Shown here one piece after another: positions 1 to 10,568 of a stretch of DNA of 64,000 bases (positions are counted from its first letter, which is position 1; the number at the start of each line of letters is the position of its first letter). The position numbers and the translations under genes are program-made. The notes under the pieces are model-generated. The model made no database searches. It was not told the origin of the DNA and saw only the letters and a list, made by a program, of their open reading frames with translations. The stretch is taken from the NCBI GenBank assembly GCA_026724425.1, contig JAIUCV010000009.1, forward strand, positions 22,139,050-22,203,049, given 5' to 3'. This DNA comes from Erythrophleum ivorense. Lineage: Eukaryota; Streptophyta; Magnoliopsida; Fabales; Fabaceae.

Positions 1-635
1 GTATAATTTGTTCATATACTTAAGGTTTGGGTGGCCAAGATGATAATGCCACTAACCTTGACTCACTAAAATGGGTAAAAGAAGATAGGGCATGTGATCT
101 GATCTGGTCTGCTCCCTTGATAAGATGAAGGCCAGCACATTCCTCAGCATTGCCAACCATCTCCCCTAACTAGTCCTGAAATTGGCATTCATCGTTGGAG
201 AATTTAGTAATGCAATGAAGGTCCTTGGCAGGTTTACTAATAGACAAGAGATTACAAGTCAACTTAGGATCCAAAAGTACATTCCTAAGAATTAATTTCT
301 CAGACAGTCTCACATTGCTAGAATCAATTACTCTTGAAGGAGAGCCATCAGCAAGTTTATCATTGTGTCATCATTACATGGAATAAAATGTGAGAGAAGA
401 TCATTACCAATCACATAGTTTGTAGCTCTCCAGAGTCTACAACCCAAGTATTATCGTTTTGCACTCTAAAGTTAAGTGCTAAGGGTGGATTACTTGTGTG
501 ATCAACTAAACCAGCACTGATGTCAGTTCGTGCAGTATGCTGGAGGTGATTTCCAAACATCTTTTGTAACATTTGAATTTGATCTTTGCTAAACCTGGGA
601 AATTCAATCTGAACCGTATCATTACTACTCACCAT
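1..635 (-). pseudogene. copia protease and GAG-pre-integrase remnant
   Basis: A 74-codon open piece (411-635) ends in TWVVDSG, the aspartic protease active-site motif of copia polyproteins, followed quickly by a stop. At 1-60 the minus strand still reads HYHLGHPNLKYMNKLY, the histidine-rich zinc finger that begins the integrase region. The intervening frame is interrupted. Confidence 0.75.
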
Positions 636-699
636 ATACCCCTGCCCTTCTTGTTTGTTTCTATTGGCACATTAATAGGTTTTCTATGAAGCTTCTAAC

Positions 700-754
700 A
701 CTTAGCTTTGATATGATCAGATTTGTTACAGTGGTCACACCACTGTTTTCCTAA
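700..754 (-). pseudogene. CCHC zinc knuckle of the same copia gag
   Basis: The minus strand reads WCDHCNKSDHIKAKC, the C-X2-C-X4-H-X4-C RNA-binding knuckle at the end of copia Gag. It is in a different frame from the main gag piece, which shows at least one frameshift between them. Confidence 0.75.
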
Positions 755-938
755 TTGCTTCACCTTATAATCATTGGACAAAGGGCTTCTAGCAACAAGT
801 GCAGAAGTGTCAGGCATAGTAGTGGATTTTGGAACACCAAGAGTAAGTTTCTTTTGGCTTTAGTCCCTCTTAACCTCAAAGAAGGCCTCTTGGATGTTGG
901 GCAAGGGATCCAAACTCATAATCTGGCCAATTAAGAAC

Positions 939-1430
939 TTATACACTCTTTTTCCCTCCTTGAGTGTATTGTAGTGACATCAGTAGGACAGGACCATTGA
1001 GGGGTCTCATAAAGGTGAAGTTGATGCCAACGGCGAACAAGAGTGTTGTACATTGAGTGACCTCCAATTCTCCCTGCCTAAAATCATGAAGGAAACTTTT
1101 AATACCAAATAAAATAGCTTTGTTTTTCACCAAAGAATAAGATGCACAGGTTGCTTCCCACACTTCATGTGTCGTCTTGTATGGCATGAAATTTTCCCCG
1201 ATCTTAGTGGTCATGGAATTAATCAACCAAGATTGAATCATGCTGTTTCTTGCATCCCATGTGGAATATTTTGGGTCATCAAAGCTTGGAGGGGCAACAG
1301 ATCTAGTGAGATATTGAGCCTTGCCTCTAACTCTGCCTTGTATGAAAAGCATCACACTAAAGGACCGTTAGAGGTAGTTGTGTCCATTTAGGCAATGTGG
1401 AGTGATGAGAACAGGGGCTGGTTCACTGGG
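939..1430 (-). pseudogene. copia gag fragment
   Basis: The longest open piece is 139 codons. It has the copia gag pattern: MLFIQGRVRGKAQYLT near its start, then a tryptophan-rich stretch with SWLINSM and a downstream VWEATCASYS segment, as in plant retrotransposon gag domains. The real start would lie just upstream, close to the primer site, and a stop interrupts that joint. Gag forms the particle that packages element RNA. The 3' part of this piece drifts out of frame near 1020, so it is non-functional. Confidence 0.75.
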
Positions 1431-1564
1431 CACAAGTGTGGTGTTGTTGCATGACCCAGTAACATGTTGAGGGGGAAGAGAATGAGCTCCAATTATGGAG
1501 CTCTAACTTTCTTGGCCTTCAACATTGAGGCCAAAGCCAAACTAAATCATGGTAGGATTAGAAT

Positions 1565-1577
1565 GGCTCTAATACCA
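1565..1577 (-). other. primer binding site (initiator tRNA-Met type)
   Basis: The plus strand has GGCTCTAATACCA, one base from the complement of the usual TGGTATCAGAGCC primer site. It touches the LTR that begins at 1578. Confidence 0.8.
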
Positions 1578-1851
1578 TGTAGAATTTTGGAATTTCAAAG
1601 TTCTATCTCAACTCTGAATTTTGAAATTTTATTCTTGTTTGGCAGAGAAAAATACATCACATTAAATAGGGAGAGAGACCTATAATAATGAGGACTCAAA
1701 TCCCTTGATACAACATCTAATAGTCAACTAATAAAAGCCATTAAATTACAATGAATCATTGAAATTTAGGAGCTAGAAAAGGAAGGAAATAAATAAAATA
1801 AAGACATAATCAATCCCTGAAAATCAACTCCATCAATGCGAGATACCAACA
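1578..1851 (-). repeat. 5' LTR of the truncated copia element
   Basis: The 274-bp segment begins TG and ends CA (plus strand TGTAGAATTT ... ATACCAACA) and abuts the primer site. Its partner LTR is outside the window. Confidence 0.7.
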
Positions 1852-2351
1852 TTATGTTGTAAATTTTCATCTGTTTTTTAGGTTGTTAGGCTTTTATTCT
1901 GACATTGTATCTCAATCAAGATAAGTTACTTTTAATTTAAAATTTGTATTAGTTATTTCCTTGGGATTTTGGATGTTGCAACCTTGTACTCCAACCCCTA
2001 TTTTGTACTCAAATCATTCAACTTTTAATGAATAAGAATTAGAGCATCATTATACTATAAAATTCTTCACTTATCATCTTTTGAATTAGTTTCATGGTGA
2101 AGAAACTTAAAAAAGGTAGATGAGGAAGAATAGGGTTTCCACACAACCGTAACAAGTCCAAGGCAAGGTACAGAATCATAGACCAAGGGAAGGGGTAACA
2201 ATTTTCAAATCATTTGAACTGCTCAACCAATTCGGTTTTTCCAATTTTTAGTTTTAAAGGTTGATCACATTGGTCTCATGGTTGGTTTTCAGGTAGGCTG
2301 GTCCAGTCTAGTTTTGAGAGTCATGCTTTTGTTGTAGCTTTCTTTGAAATT
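1852..2351. other. no gene seen
   Basis: AT-rich sequence with no coding pattern. I recognise nothing here. Confidence 0.5.
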
Positions 2352-3353
2352 TGTTTGTCAAGGACCATTTCAACTCAAAAGCTTGAACTATTTAGTGAAG
2401 ACTTATGAATAGTCTAATTATAATCTCCAGCATGTCTCCTTACACAAAAGCCTTTTAGACTTGAAGCATAGTATACTTTGTGCAGTTATGCTGAAACTTA
2501 ATTTTAATTAAGAAAATGTGGATTGCCAAGGATCGAACTCATGACCACTTGGTTATAGAGGCTTTGATACTATGTTTATGTCAATGACCATTTCAACTCA
2601 TAGGCTTAAGCTATTAGGCTGTGTTTGGTTCGACGGCTGCAATGGCATTGTCAACACATGCCATTTGCAATCTGTGTTTGGTTCGTCATGGTTTCAGTTG
2701 TTTGCAAGCTCAAAACCGATTGTTCTTGTTTGTTGGTTTTATAAGATTCTAATCTAGCCTTTTAGGTTTTCCTTTTTGTTGATTTATCATGTTTTTACTA
2801 GATTGATGCTTGAATCTGGTTTGTGGTTACATCTAGATTGTTTTAATTTTAGAAAAGTATGTTTACTGGTGGGTTCGAAGCTTGTTCAAAGCTTCGAAGT
2901 TCTTCCATGGCAGAAATGCCATTTTTGTCCACGGTGGCTTTCTTGTTCGATTGCACTTCCACGACGAATCTTGTCTACATTTCCACGGTGAAGCTTGTCT
3001 ATATTGTTGCATTTTTAGTTGCATGTCAAACCATTTTCAGCCATGGATTTGTTGTAATTTTTTGCATCTTCTTCAATGATCTCCCAGTTTGAAATTAAAC
3101 AAAATATTTTTTTTTTTTTGGTCAAGGGCAACTTTGTCATTTTAATGACTCTTCATTCCATTACAACATTATTTTTATACAACGAAGCAAGTAAAGGTAA
3201 AAGCATTTCCTTTATTTTTGGGTCATATCAAATACAATCAAAGTAAACAGAGTTGTGAATGCATTCCTTTTACCATTACCTAGTCCAACATTCAATGAAT
3301 CAAATAGGTCCTTAAGTAAAGGTTGATGGATAGTTCAACTATAGTCTTTGGCT
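2352..3353 (-). mobile_element. TRIM-like miniature LTR element holding a MITE
   Basis: Two related ~80-bp terminal repeats lie in direct orientation: 2352-2432, and 2573-2616 continued at 3315-3353. A degenerate primer site (plus GAGGCTTTGATACTA, 2558-2572) touches the second repeat, as it should for a minus-strand 5' LTR. The internal part is only about 140 bp and has no coding capacity, which fits a terminal-repeat retrotransposon in miniature. The outer right border is approximate and I found no convincing 5-bp target duplication. A tRNA-like TTCGATCC box inside could instead suggest SINE ancestry. Confidence 0.55.
2617..3311. mobile_element. Tourist/PIF-Harbinger-like MITE inside the TRIM LTR
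   Basis: A 695-bp segment interrupts the second terminal repeat of the TRIM. It is flanked by TTA on both sides (2614-2616 and 3312-3314), the target preference of PIF/Harbinger. Its ends are loosely inverted: GGCTGTGTTTGGTTCG on the left, and GGACCTATTTGATTCA on the complement at the right. Short open frames inside show no protein similarity. The imperfect terminal repeats make this an old copy. Confidence 0.55.
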
Positions 3354-3690
3354 TTGTCCTCTCTTTCAAATGCTTTATTCTTCTTGTTCTTCTTCTATAA
3401 GTAAGTCAGTTGACGATTTTTTTTTAAAAAGAAAAAGCTTTGTTCCTTCTCTTCCTTCCAAGCCTATTTACTGGTAGCAGGTGAGGCCTCAATTACCTCC
3501 ATTGTGGATGTACCCACTTCAGATTCCTCCACTCTACATGCCTCTTTGTCGACTGACGTTGATGTTGATCTCCCTATTGCCTTACACAAACATAGACATT
3601 TTGAAAAAAGTATCAAAATTTTTTTGATTAAGTGATCAAGAGTTTGATTCTTATTAAACTCCTTTATCATAAATTTCATAGCAAAGTGTA
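3354..3690. other. no gene seen
   Basis: No coding pattern recognised. The 79-codon minus-strand frame at 3464-3703 shows no family motif. Confidence 0.4.
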
Positions 3691-4529
3691 ACAAATGAGG
3701 CAAAATTCTGAGCTTACTTTATTCCTCTTACCCCGACATATATATATATATGTATGTATGTATAGTACAAGGAGGAATAATTACAATAAAGTCTAAATTC
3801 CTAAAACTAAGGAAGTAAAGATATTTACATTTAATACACATTCAATACACTTAATTACACATGATTTCAGCACATTCAGATTTTCCTAATTTCAGCACCA
3901 AGTACGGTCATCTTGTACTCTGTCCACACTTTAAGCCCAAGAGCCTTTGGCATGATGGATGCTAGAGGCATACATGAAAATTATTCTTCAGCCTTGTCCT
4001 GATGGATTAAGCTTTTAGGATGAAATGGTCCTTGGCAGTATTAGAGATGGCATTTTTATTCTAGAGGAAGTTATTAGGTTTTATAAAGAGCTCTTGACTG
4101 AAGAGAACCCTATTGGGTTGTTTCTTGAGGGTTTGGGCTATAATCCTATTGATGGTTGTAAGGCTATTTGGTTAAACAGTCCTTTTGAGAAGGAGGTTAA
4201 ATACACTATATGGGATGTGGATAATGAGAAGGTCATTGGTCTTCATTATTTCTACATGACCTCTTTTCCAAAGCTATTGAGAATTTGTGATAGATGATGT
4301 TATGAAGGTTTTAAGGAGTGTTTTCTAAATGGTAAGATTGGTACTACAACGAGCTTTTGATGATTTTTTTCCCATTAACATAGATTTCTTTTTATAGGGT
4401 GTGTAGATATTATTTGTTTATGTATTTTTCTTATTATTTAGGGTCTTTTTACTTTGGCTTCTACGTTTTGTATTGTGTTATATATATCGAGACAAATGAG
4501 GCAAAATTCTGATCTTACTTTATTCCTCT
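3691..4529 (+). repeat. pair of 38-bp direct repeats around a LINE-bearing segment
   Basis: 3691-3728 and 4492-4529 are the same 38 bases with one difference (both start ACAAATGAGGCAAAATTCTG). They enclose 763 bp with a LINE reverse transcriptase fragment. The likeliest reading is a long target-site duplication of a truncated, rearranged LINE, although no poly(A) tail is seen at the right end. Confidence 0.5.
4025..4365 (+). pseudogene. non-LTR (LINE/L1-type) reverse transcriptase fragment
   Basis: The 90-codon frame has the plant L1 pattern ahead of RT block 1: EEVIRFYKELLTEENP, then a W/PFE segment, then a decayed KAPGPDGF block in which only the end resembles HYFYMTSFPK. The frame breaks at about 4300, and a shifted frame continues with a VMKVLRSVF-like piece. 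It is a short internal fragment of ORF2 with neither the catalytic YADD block nor the endonuclease. Confidence 0.6.
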
Positions 4530-4817
4530 AACAAAGGTTGTTAAACATGAGAATTTAGGTAAACTCATAAAGGTGATAGACTTGTAGTAAACTCATAAGA
4601 GTTTACCTCTATTAATAAGTAGTTGTTGAAATATATAATTACATTATATGTAATAGTTAAGATACAATATAAAGCAAGAAATTTATTCAAATGCAATTAA
4701 AATTATACAAATTCAAGAGAAATTTATCCATATTCCTTAGAACTCAATATAGAAATTCCAATAAAGTTTATACATAAATAGTTATTCAACATAATCGAAT
4801 CTCAAAAACACAAATTA
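4530..4817. other. no gene seen
   Basis: AT-rich spacer with a short perfect hairpin (GTAAACTC, 4-nt loop, GAGTTTAC; 4587-4606). Nothing else recognised. Confidence 0.4.
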
Positions 4818-4822
4818 AAAAC

Positions 4823-4939
4823 TGTGCAAATTCGGTATCCAGAAGATAGATATACCGAGTTGGACAAAAGAAAAATAACAAGGAAATAATAAAACAATAT
4901 AAAACATAATAAAAGCAAATATTTGACTGATCTCCAACA
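4823..4939 (-). repeat. 3' LTR with internal deletion
   Basis: Begins TGTGCAAATTCGG and ends ATCTCCAACA like its partner at 9371-9616, but is 117 bp against 246 bp. About 129 bp between AGAAGATA and GATATACC is missing. Confidence 0.9.
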
Positions 4940-4950
4940 CTCCCCCTTAA
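4940..4950 (-). other. polypurine tract
   Basis: CTCCCCCTTAA on the plus strand, a purine run on the minus strand, directly beside the 3' LTR. It primes plus-strand DNA synthesis. Confidence 0.85.
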
Positions 4951-5547
4951 GTTAGAGAATATATATTTATCATTCCCAACTTGCTACAAAGTTGCTCAAA
5001 TTTAGGCATTGTAAGAGCTTTACTGAGTATATCTGCCACCTGAGACTGATGGAATGTAGGTGAGTTCAATGATACCCATTTCAATTTTCTCCTTGATAAA
5101 ATTCCTGTCTATCTCAACATGCTTGGTTCGATCATGATGCACTGGATTTTTCACTATTTCAATTGTTGCCTTGTTGTCAGACCACACACTTATAGAATCC
5201 TATGCTTCAATCTTCAACTCCTTCAAGAGCCTAAGTATCCAAATTCCTTCACATATCCCCAATGAAAGTGCTCTATACTCAGCTTCTGCACTACTTCTAG
5301 CAACCACTGGTTGTTTTTTACTTCTCCAAGTAACAAGATTACCCCATAGGTAAGTGCAATAACCAGTAGTTGATCTTCTATCAACAGTAGATCCTGTCCA
5401 ATCAGCATCTGTAAAAATCTCTACCCCTCGTGAGTTGCCTCCTTTAAAAAAGAGTCCCTTACCTGGATTCATTTTTAGATACCTCAAGATTTTGTAAACT
5501 GCCTCCATATGTTTCTCTTGAGGTTTACTCATAAATTGACTCACCAC
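4951..5547 (-). pseudogene. copia RNase H domain
   Basis: The open piece 5200-5547 has the copia RNase H core: TDADWTGSTVDRRSTTGYC, then SKKQPVVARSSAEAEYRAL, with the acidic residues of the RNase H fold present. A stop at about 5200 ends it. The continuation (SDNKATIEIVKNPVHHDRTK, then the C-terminal tail) is still readable down to the polypurine tract. It joins the RT piece through a frameshift of about 2 bases at about 5575. Confidence 0.85.
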
Positions 5548-6752
5548 ACTTACCGGGAAACTTATATCTGATCTCGTGTGAGAGATATATCAATTGTCCC
5601 ACTAACTTCTGATATCTCACTCTATCAACAGGAGTCCCATCTGCTTTCATACTCAGCTTATGAGTTGTATCCATTGGAGTTTCTGAGGGCTTTGCTCCTA
5701 GCATCCCTGTTTCTTTCAATAGGTCAAGGATATACTTCCTCTGCGAAACAGATATTCCCCTTTGAGACCTAGCCACTTCCATCCCAAGGAAATATCTGAG
5801 CTTTCCTAGATCTTTAACATCAAATTCTGATGCTAAGGACCTCTTGAGCTGTTGTAAGCTTTCAACATCATCACCAGTAAGTATTATGTCATCAACATAG
5901 ACAATGAGGATAGAAATCATACTTTTCTCATGTTTTACAAACAATGTATGATCTGTTTGACATTGAGTGTATCCCAACTGCTTCACTACCTTAGTAAACC
6001 TGTCAAACCAGGCCCTTGGAGACTGTTTAAGCCCATAAAGTGACTTGTACAACCTGCACACTCTATTAGGCTTTCTAAAGTCTTCCAATCCTTGAGGAAC
6101 CTCCATGTATACTTCTTCTTCTAAGTCCCCATTTAAAAAGGCATTCTTGACATCAAGTTGATGCAAGGGCCAGTCGAGATTTGCTGCCAATGAGAACAAA
6201 ATTTTAATGGTGTTAAAGTTTTGCCACTAGAGCAAATGTCTCCTGGTAATCAATTCCTTGAGTCTGTGTGAAGCCTCGAGCAACAAGTTTGGCCTTGTAC
6301 CTGTTGATACTTCCATCAAGATTATACTTCAAGGTAAAAACCCATTTGCAACTCACTGCTGTTTTTCCCTCAGGCAACTCAGTAACTTTCCAAGTATGAT
6401 TCTTCTGTAGTGCTTCTAACTCTTCATTTATGGCCTTACACCACTTAAGATCTGTCACTGCTTCTGTATATGTTGCTGGAATTCTTTCATTAGAAATACT
6501 TGAGACAAAGCTTTTCATGTTAGGAGTCAACTGCTCATAAGAAACAAATTTAATGATTGGTTGCATAGTACAAGACCTTACCCCTTTTCTCAATGCAATT
6601 GGTAGGTCCAGATCTTCAGTAATTGGAGACGGGTCAGAATCATGGGTTTGCCTTGGAATATTGAGGGTTTCCTCTTTTGCTATTGGCTGCTTCTTCTGAC
6701 TTTTAGGCCTCCGAGTATAGATAATAATATTCTGATCCTCAGGTTGAGCCAC
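5525..6752 (-). pseudogene. copia reverse transcriptase
   Basis: Two open pieces, 6213-6752 and 5525-6199, make up the RVT_2 domain. The first has CKWVFTLKYNLDGSINRYK and GFTQTQGIDYQETFA. The second has QLDVKNAFLNGDLEEEV (first catalytic Asp), GLKQSPRAWF, and an intact YVDD (residues 101-104 of that piece). They are separated by a one-base insertion at about 6205. A 2-base loss near 5575 breaks the frame into RNase H. The catalytic residues are intact, so the damage is in the frame rather than the active site. Confidence 0.9.
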
Positions 6753-6866
6753 CCCTGTTTCACTAAAATTCTCCTGATTTTGGACAAGTTCAGTTACTAT
6801 TTCAGGTGCTGTTTGGGTGTTGGTTTTAGTAGGCTGGTTAGGCTCACAATTCAGATCTGTTTCAGG

Positions 6867-8319
6867 CTAAAATGGGTCAAGTTTTTGGTTTTGGGTGAGA
6901 AATTCCCATTCACTGCTGTCACTCTCCCCCTGAATGGGAATTTTAGGGTAAAAGGATTGATTTTCATGAAATGTGACATTCATAGTAATGAAGAACTTCT
7001 TCAAACTGGGTGAATAGTATCTGTACCCCTTTTGAGTAGAAGAATAACCAAGAAAAATGCATTTGAAGGCACGAGTGTCTAGCTTACTACCATGATCATT
7101 ATGCACAAAAGCTATACAACCAAATACTTTTTGAGGAATGGATGAAACAAGATGATTGTTGGGAAATGTTTCAAACAATTTTTGGAAGGGTGTTTGGAAG
7201 TTTATAGTTTTTGAAGGTAACCAATTGATAAGATAAGCAGCTGTAAGTACAGCTTCTACCCAAAACAATTTTGGAACGTTATGAGTTATCATAAGAGCCC
7301 TAGCAATTTCTGGAAGCTGTCTATTTTTCCTTTCAGCTGTCCCATTCTGTTGTGGGGTATAAACACAAGAGGTTTGGTGTATGATTCCATGGTCATTGAG
7401 GTACGTTTTGAGATGTGAGCTGAGATATTCCCTTCCATTATCACTCCTTAGGATTTTGATTGAGGTCTGAAACTGATTTTTGATCATTGAGTGATAATTT
7501 TGGAAATTTTCATACAAGTCAGACTTGTCTCTCATTAAAAACACCCAGGTAAGTCTTGTGTGGTCATCAATGAAGGTTACAAACCATTTGGCCTTTGAAT
7601 GGGTGGAAATTTGAGATGGTCGCCAAATGTCACTGTGAATGAAGGTAAATGGATGAGAAGGTTGATGAGTATGAGGTTGGTAGGTACTCTTAGTATGTTT
7701 TGCCATTTGACACACATCACAATAAATAGGAGAATCCTTTTTTATTCATCAAATCTGGAAACATCTTTAACATATAATTGAAACTGGGGTGGCCTAACCT
7801 ATAATGCCATAACAACAAGTCTTTATTCATAAGTGTTGCCGTATGAGCAAACGTCTTTATTCTATCTTCATTCCCATCAAGATAATAGAGACCCTCAACT
7901 TCCTTAGCATTGCCAATCATCCTCACCGAGTCCAATTTCTGGAAAACATAGCCAGTGGCAACAGAATTAGCACTACAATTCAATGCTTTGGTGATTTTAT
8001 TGATTGATAAAAGGTTACACTTAAGACCAGGGACATATAGAACATTTCTAAGAATTAATCCATTAGACAATTTTACTACACCAATACCCACAACTTCTGT
8101 GAGCATGCCATTCGCAAATTTTATCTTAATACCTTCTTCGCACAGCTGTAAATTTGTAATAAGGGTCTCATCACCTGTCATATGATCAGTGCATCCAGAA
8201 TCTACTACCCAAGTATTCTTTTTTAACCTTCTACCCTTAAGAGCGAGAATTGATTTACCTGTATGGGCCCTTACTGATCGGTTTTTTAGGTTGTTCATTG
8301 CTGGTATTATGCTTCTCAA
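6867..8319 (-). pseudogene. copia protease, GAG-pre-integrase and integrase
   Basis: The first open piece (7717-8319) has the protease motif WVVDSG at residues 37-42, then LWHYRLGHPSF of the pre-integrase zinc finger. A frameshift at about 7716 leads into 6867-7715, the integrase core. There Asp29 (HSDIW), Asp92 (RSDNGREY) and Glu128 (AERKNR) give the DD35E spacing, followed by the KVFGCIAFVH and KCIFLGYSSTQKGY blocks. A TAG at 6867-6869 stops the frame before the linker to RT. A plus-strand shadow frame at 7955-8185 is not real. Confidence 0.9.
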
Positions 8320-9348
8320 GGATCTTTCGCAAGATTTCTACCTCAGCAGCACTCAAGCTACCAGAATCAGTCTTTGTTTTGTCTTCTTGGGTCACAAAAT
8401 ACCCCCTGTTCTCGGTCCTTTGCTTACTCTTGACATTAGGCGGCTTGCCATGCAACGTCCAACATATTTCTTTGGTATGACCACTTCTATTGCAGTGATC
8501 ACACCAACCTCGTCCCTGCTTCTTGCCTTTGGCATCTCCTTGAGCCCCTTTTGCTGCAAGTGCTGAGGATTCTGTAATTACAGCAGATCCTTATGTCAGT
8601 TTCATACGACTTTCCTCCCATTTGACAGCATTAAAAACCTCCCTGAGAGTTGGTAAAGGTCGAGTGCCCATTATTCTGCCACCAACATCCTCAAATTTAG
8701 CATTCAGCCCCAATAAAAAATCATATGTTCGTTCTCTATCCAACAACTTCTTGTAATTTCTTGAGTCTGCAGCACACGTCCATTCTAGATTGTCATACAA
8801 TCAATCTGTTGCCAAATCTTCACCAAGGTGGTATAGTATTGAACCACACCGGTTTCACCTTGCGTGTGTTCCCGTATCATCCCTTTCAACTGAAAGAGAG
8901 CAGCCATATTTTCCATGGCTGAATAGGTGTGTTTAGCAGAATCCCAAATCTCTTTAGCTGTTATTGCTAGTAGATATCCTTCACCAATGTCCAGGTTCAT
9001 GGAATTTACTAGCCAAGACATCACTATGTAGTTTTCAAAATACCAAGTTGCATACTTTGGGTCGTCTTCCAATGGTTGCACTGCTTCTCTGGTAACATAT
9101 TTTTCCTTCCCTTTCCCGCGGATATACATCAAGACACTCTAGGACCACTGTAAGTAATTATCTCCATTGAGCTTGTGCCCAACGATAGCCGACGGAAAGG
9201 CATCAGTAGCACCGCTTGACAATAGAGGTGCTATTGGAATGGCGTTGGCCGATCCTTGTGGGCCAATCGCCGATGAAACAGAGCCTGAGTTCTCTGCTTC
9301 ACTTTGAAAGGCCTCCATCGTGCCAAACTTCATGGGTACCCGAGACAT
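8255..9348 (-). pseudogene. copia gag
   Basis: The start is the ATG at 9348, 11 bases inside the primer site. The N-terminal part has GHKLNGDNYLQWS, then a TAG at 9142-9144 where the family usually has Arg, then MYIRGKGKEKYV. The gag core runs through SWLVNSM to about 8800, where a frameshift occurs, and continues with ERTYDFLLGLNAKFEDV. The CCHC knuckle (WCDHCNRSGHTKEICW, about 8460-8510) is intact. With at least one stop and two frameshifts it cannot give a whole Gag. Confidence 0.88.
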
Positions 9349-9358
9349 GAAGCACAAA

Positions 9359-9370
9359 GCTCTGATACCA
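9359..9370 (-). other. primer binding site (initiator tRNA-Met)
   Basis: The plus strand is GCTCTGATACCA, an exact complement of TGGTATCAGAGC, directly beside the LTR at 9371. Confidence 0.93.
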
Positions 9371-9616
9371 TGTGCAAATTCGGTACCCAGAAGATATATT
9401 TTATTCAATGGAAGGAGCCGAGATTAATAGCAGAGTGATAGCATAAGGTCGCTATCGAATCTAGAGTCAAGCTCGCTAATAACAAAAACAGAATAAAACT
9501 CATAAAACTAATCCCACAGAATCAAGGATATACCAAGTTGGACAAAAGAAAAATAACAAGGAAATAATAAAACAATATAAGCATAATAAAAGCAAATATT
9601 TGACCGATCTCCAACA
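9371..9616 (-). repeat. 5' LTR, full length
   Basis: 246 bp, starts TGTGCAAATTCGG and ends CTCCAACA on the plus strand. It is followed by the AAAAC target duplication. Confidence 0.92.
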
Positions 9617-9641
9617 AAAACCAACAAAGATCTTCAAAAAT

Positions 9642-9899
9642 TCAATTATCTTCATCTCCATCATTTTCACCATCACCATCATTGTTTCCACCTACCTCAC
9701 CACCTGCATCACCACCACCATCGTTATCATCAATATCATCATCATTATTTTCTTCCTCAATGTCATTTGAAGCCATATTTGAAGCATTATCACCTAGATT
9801 TTCATCATCCAAATCAACCAAATGATCCTCACCACAAGATCTATCACTAACTTGAGTAGGATTAGCAAGTAGAACGAATAGAGCAATGGCAGAACGCAT
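9642..9899 (-). CDS. unrecognised acidic open frame
   Basis: 86 codons ending in a long Asp/Asn/Gly/Glu-rich tail (for example EEENNDDDIDDNDGGGDAGG). I do not recognise it. The tail is a low-complexity run of TCATCA-type repeats on the plus strand, so the frame may be open by chance. Acidic tails also occur at the C-terminus of some hAT transposases, but no dimerisation motif is seen. It lies between the copia target duplication and the first visible DUF639 exon. Confidence 0.2.
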   Translation of the reverse strand: MRSAIALFVLLANPTQVSDRSCGEDHLVDLDDENLGDNASNMASNDIEEENNDDDIDDNDGGGDAGGEVGGNNDGDGENDGDEDN

Positions 9900-10568
9900 G
9901 CAAATCTGCAGAAGAATAAAGTTGTGCTGTGTCTCCTCACAGAAGGTGTTGCTTGGACTCAGAATGCATCCTTGTAAAGCATGTTAGAGTATATCTTCTT
10001 GTCTTTGAGCTGTTGCCTTGGCTTCCCGGTTTTGGTGAACATATTGGTATTTTTTTTTTCCAGATAAATACTGTGAAGAAAGAGAATGTGTAAGTACTGA
10101 GTCATCATGTGGTACAGACTAACATCTGAGTACAAGCAATAAATGAAAGAGAACTAACCTACAGCTAAGATGACAGATAACCTATAGCTGACTTGAGAGC
10201 TTGTGCCCCCATATTTGCATTTGCCTTTTAAATACATACATATTAGCGTTTTTTGTTTCTTTTATGCCAAATTAGTTGAATTTGTATTGAAAACATTGAG
10301 TTGTAATTGTTGTTAAGACGATGAAATCTACATAAGTAAAATCACAAGGTATCTGTAATGACCACTCTACTTGGCAGTTAGTAAAGATTTCAAAGTGATG
10401 TGAGACATGCTGCTTCAATCACATTTCAACATCTTGTTTAATGAAGTTGTTGAGCACCTGTCTGTAGTGTATACTTCTCTTTACACAATTATTTGTCTAG
10501 GTTTTATTTTATTGTTTCTCTTATACTGCCTATATATCTATATATACTCAAATATCTGTACTTTGTAG
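9900..10568 (+). other. intron or upstream sequence of the DUF639 gene
   Basis: No coding exon found. It ends in a pyrimidine-rich stretch and ...CTTTGTAG, a fair splice acceptor for the exon at 10569. Because that exon is entered in phase 1, an upstream exon must exist. I could not find it between 9617 and 10568 or elsewhere to the left. Confidence 0.5.

Larger units (their letters stand above)
1..1851 (-). mobile_element. Ty1/copia element, 5' half, minus strand, cut by window edge
   Basis: Read on the minus strand, the order is LTR (1578-1851), primer binding site, gag, zinc knuckle, protease and the start of the GAG-pre-integrase region, which runs off the left edge. The layout is that of plant Ty1/copia elements. 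The frames are broken by several stops, so this copy cannot be autonomous. The 5 bases outside the LTR are TTATG (1852-1856); the matching target duplication would lie left of the window. Confidence 0.85.
4823..9616 (-). mobile_element. complete Ty1/copia retrotransposon with target duplication, defective
   Basis: Both LTRs, primer site, gag, protease, integrase, reverse transcriptase, RNase H and polypurine tract occur in the right order on the minus strand. AAAAC flanks both ends (4818-4822 and 9617-9621), a perfect 5-bp target duplication, so the borders are firm. Several stops and frameshifts break the single gag-pol frame. The 4.8-kb length is typical for the superfamily. Copia polyproteins are made in the cytoplasm and the DNA copy is inserted by integrase. 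Confidence 0.93.

Noticed and set aside
2526..2572. A tRNA gene or SINE suggested by GTTCGATCC-like and GGTATCAGAGCC-like boxes on the minus strand
   Set aside because: No cloverleaf can be drawn. The first box lies in the interior of the TRIM-like element, and the other is better explained as its primer binding site next to a direct terminal repeat.
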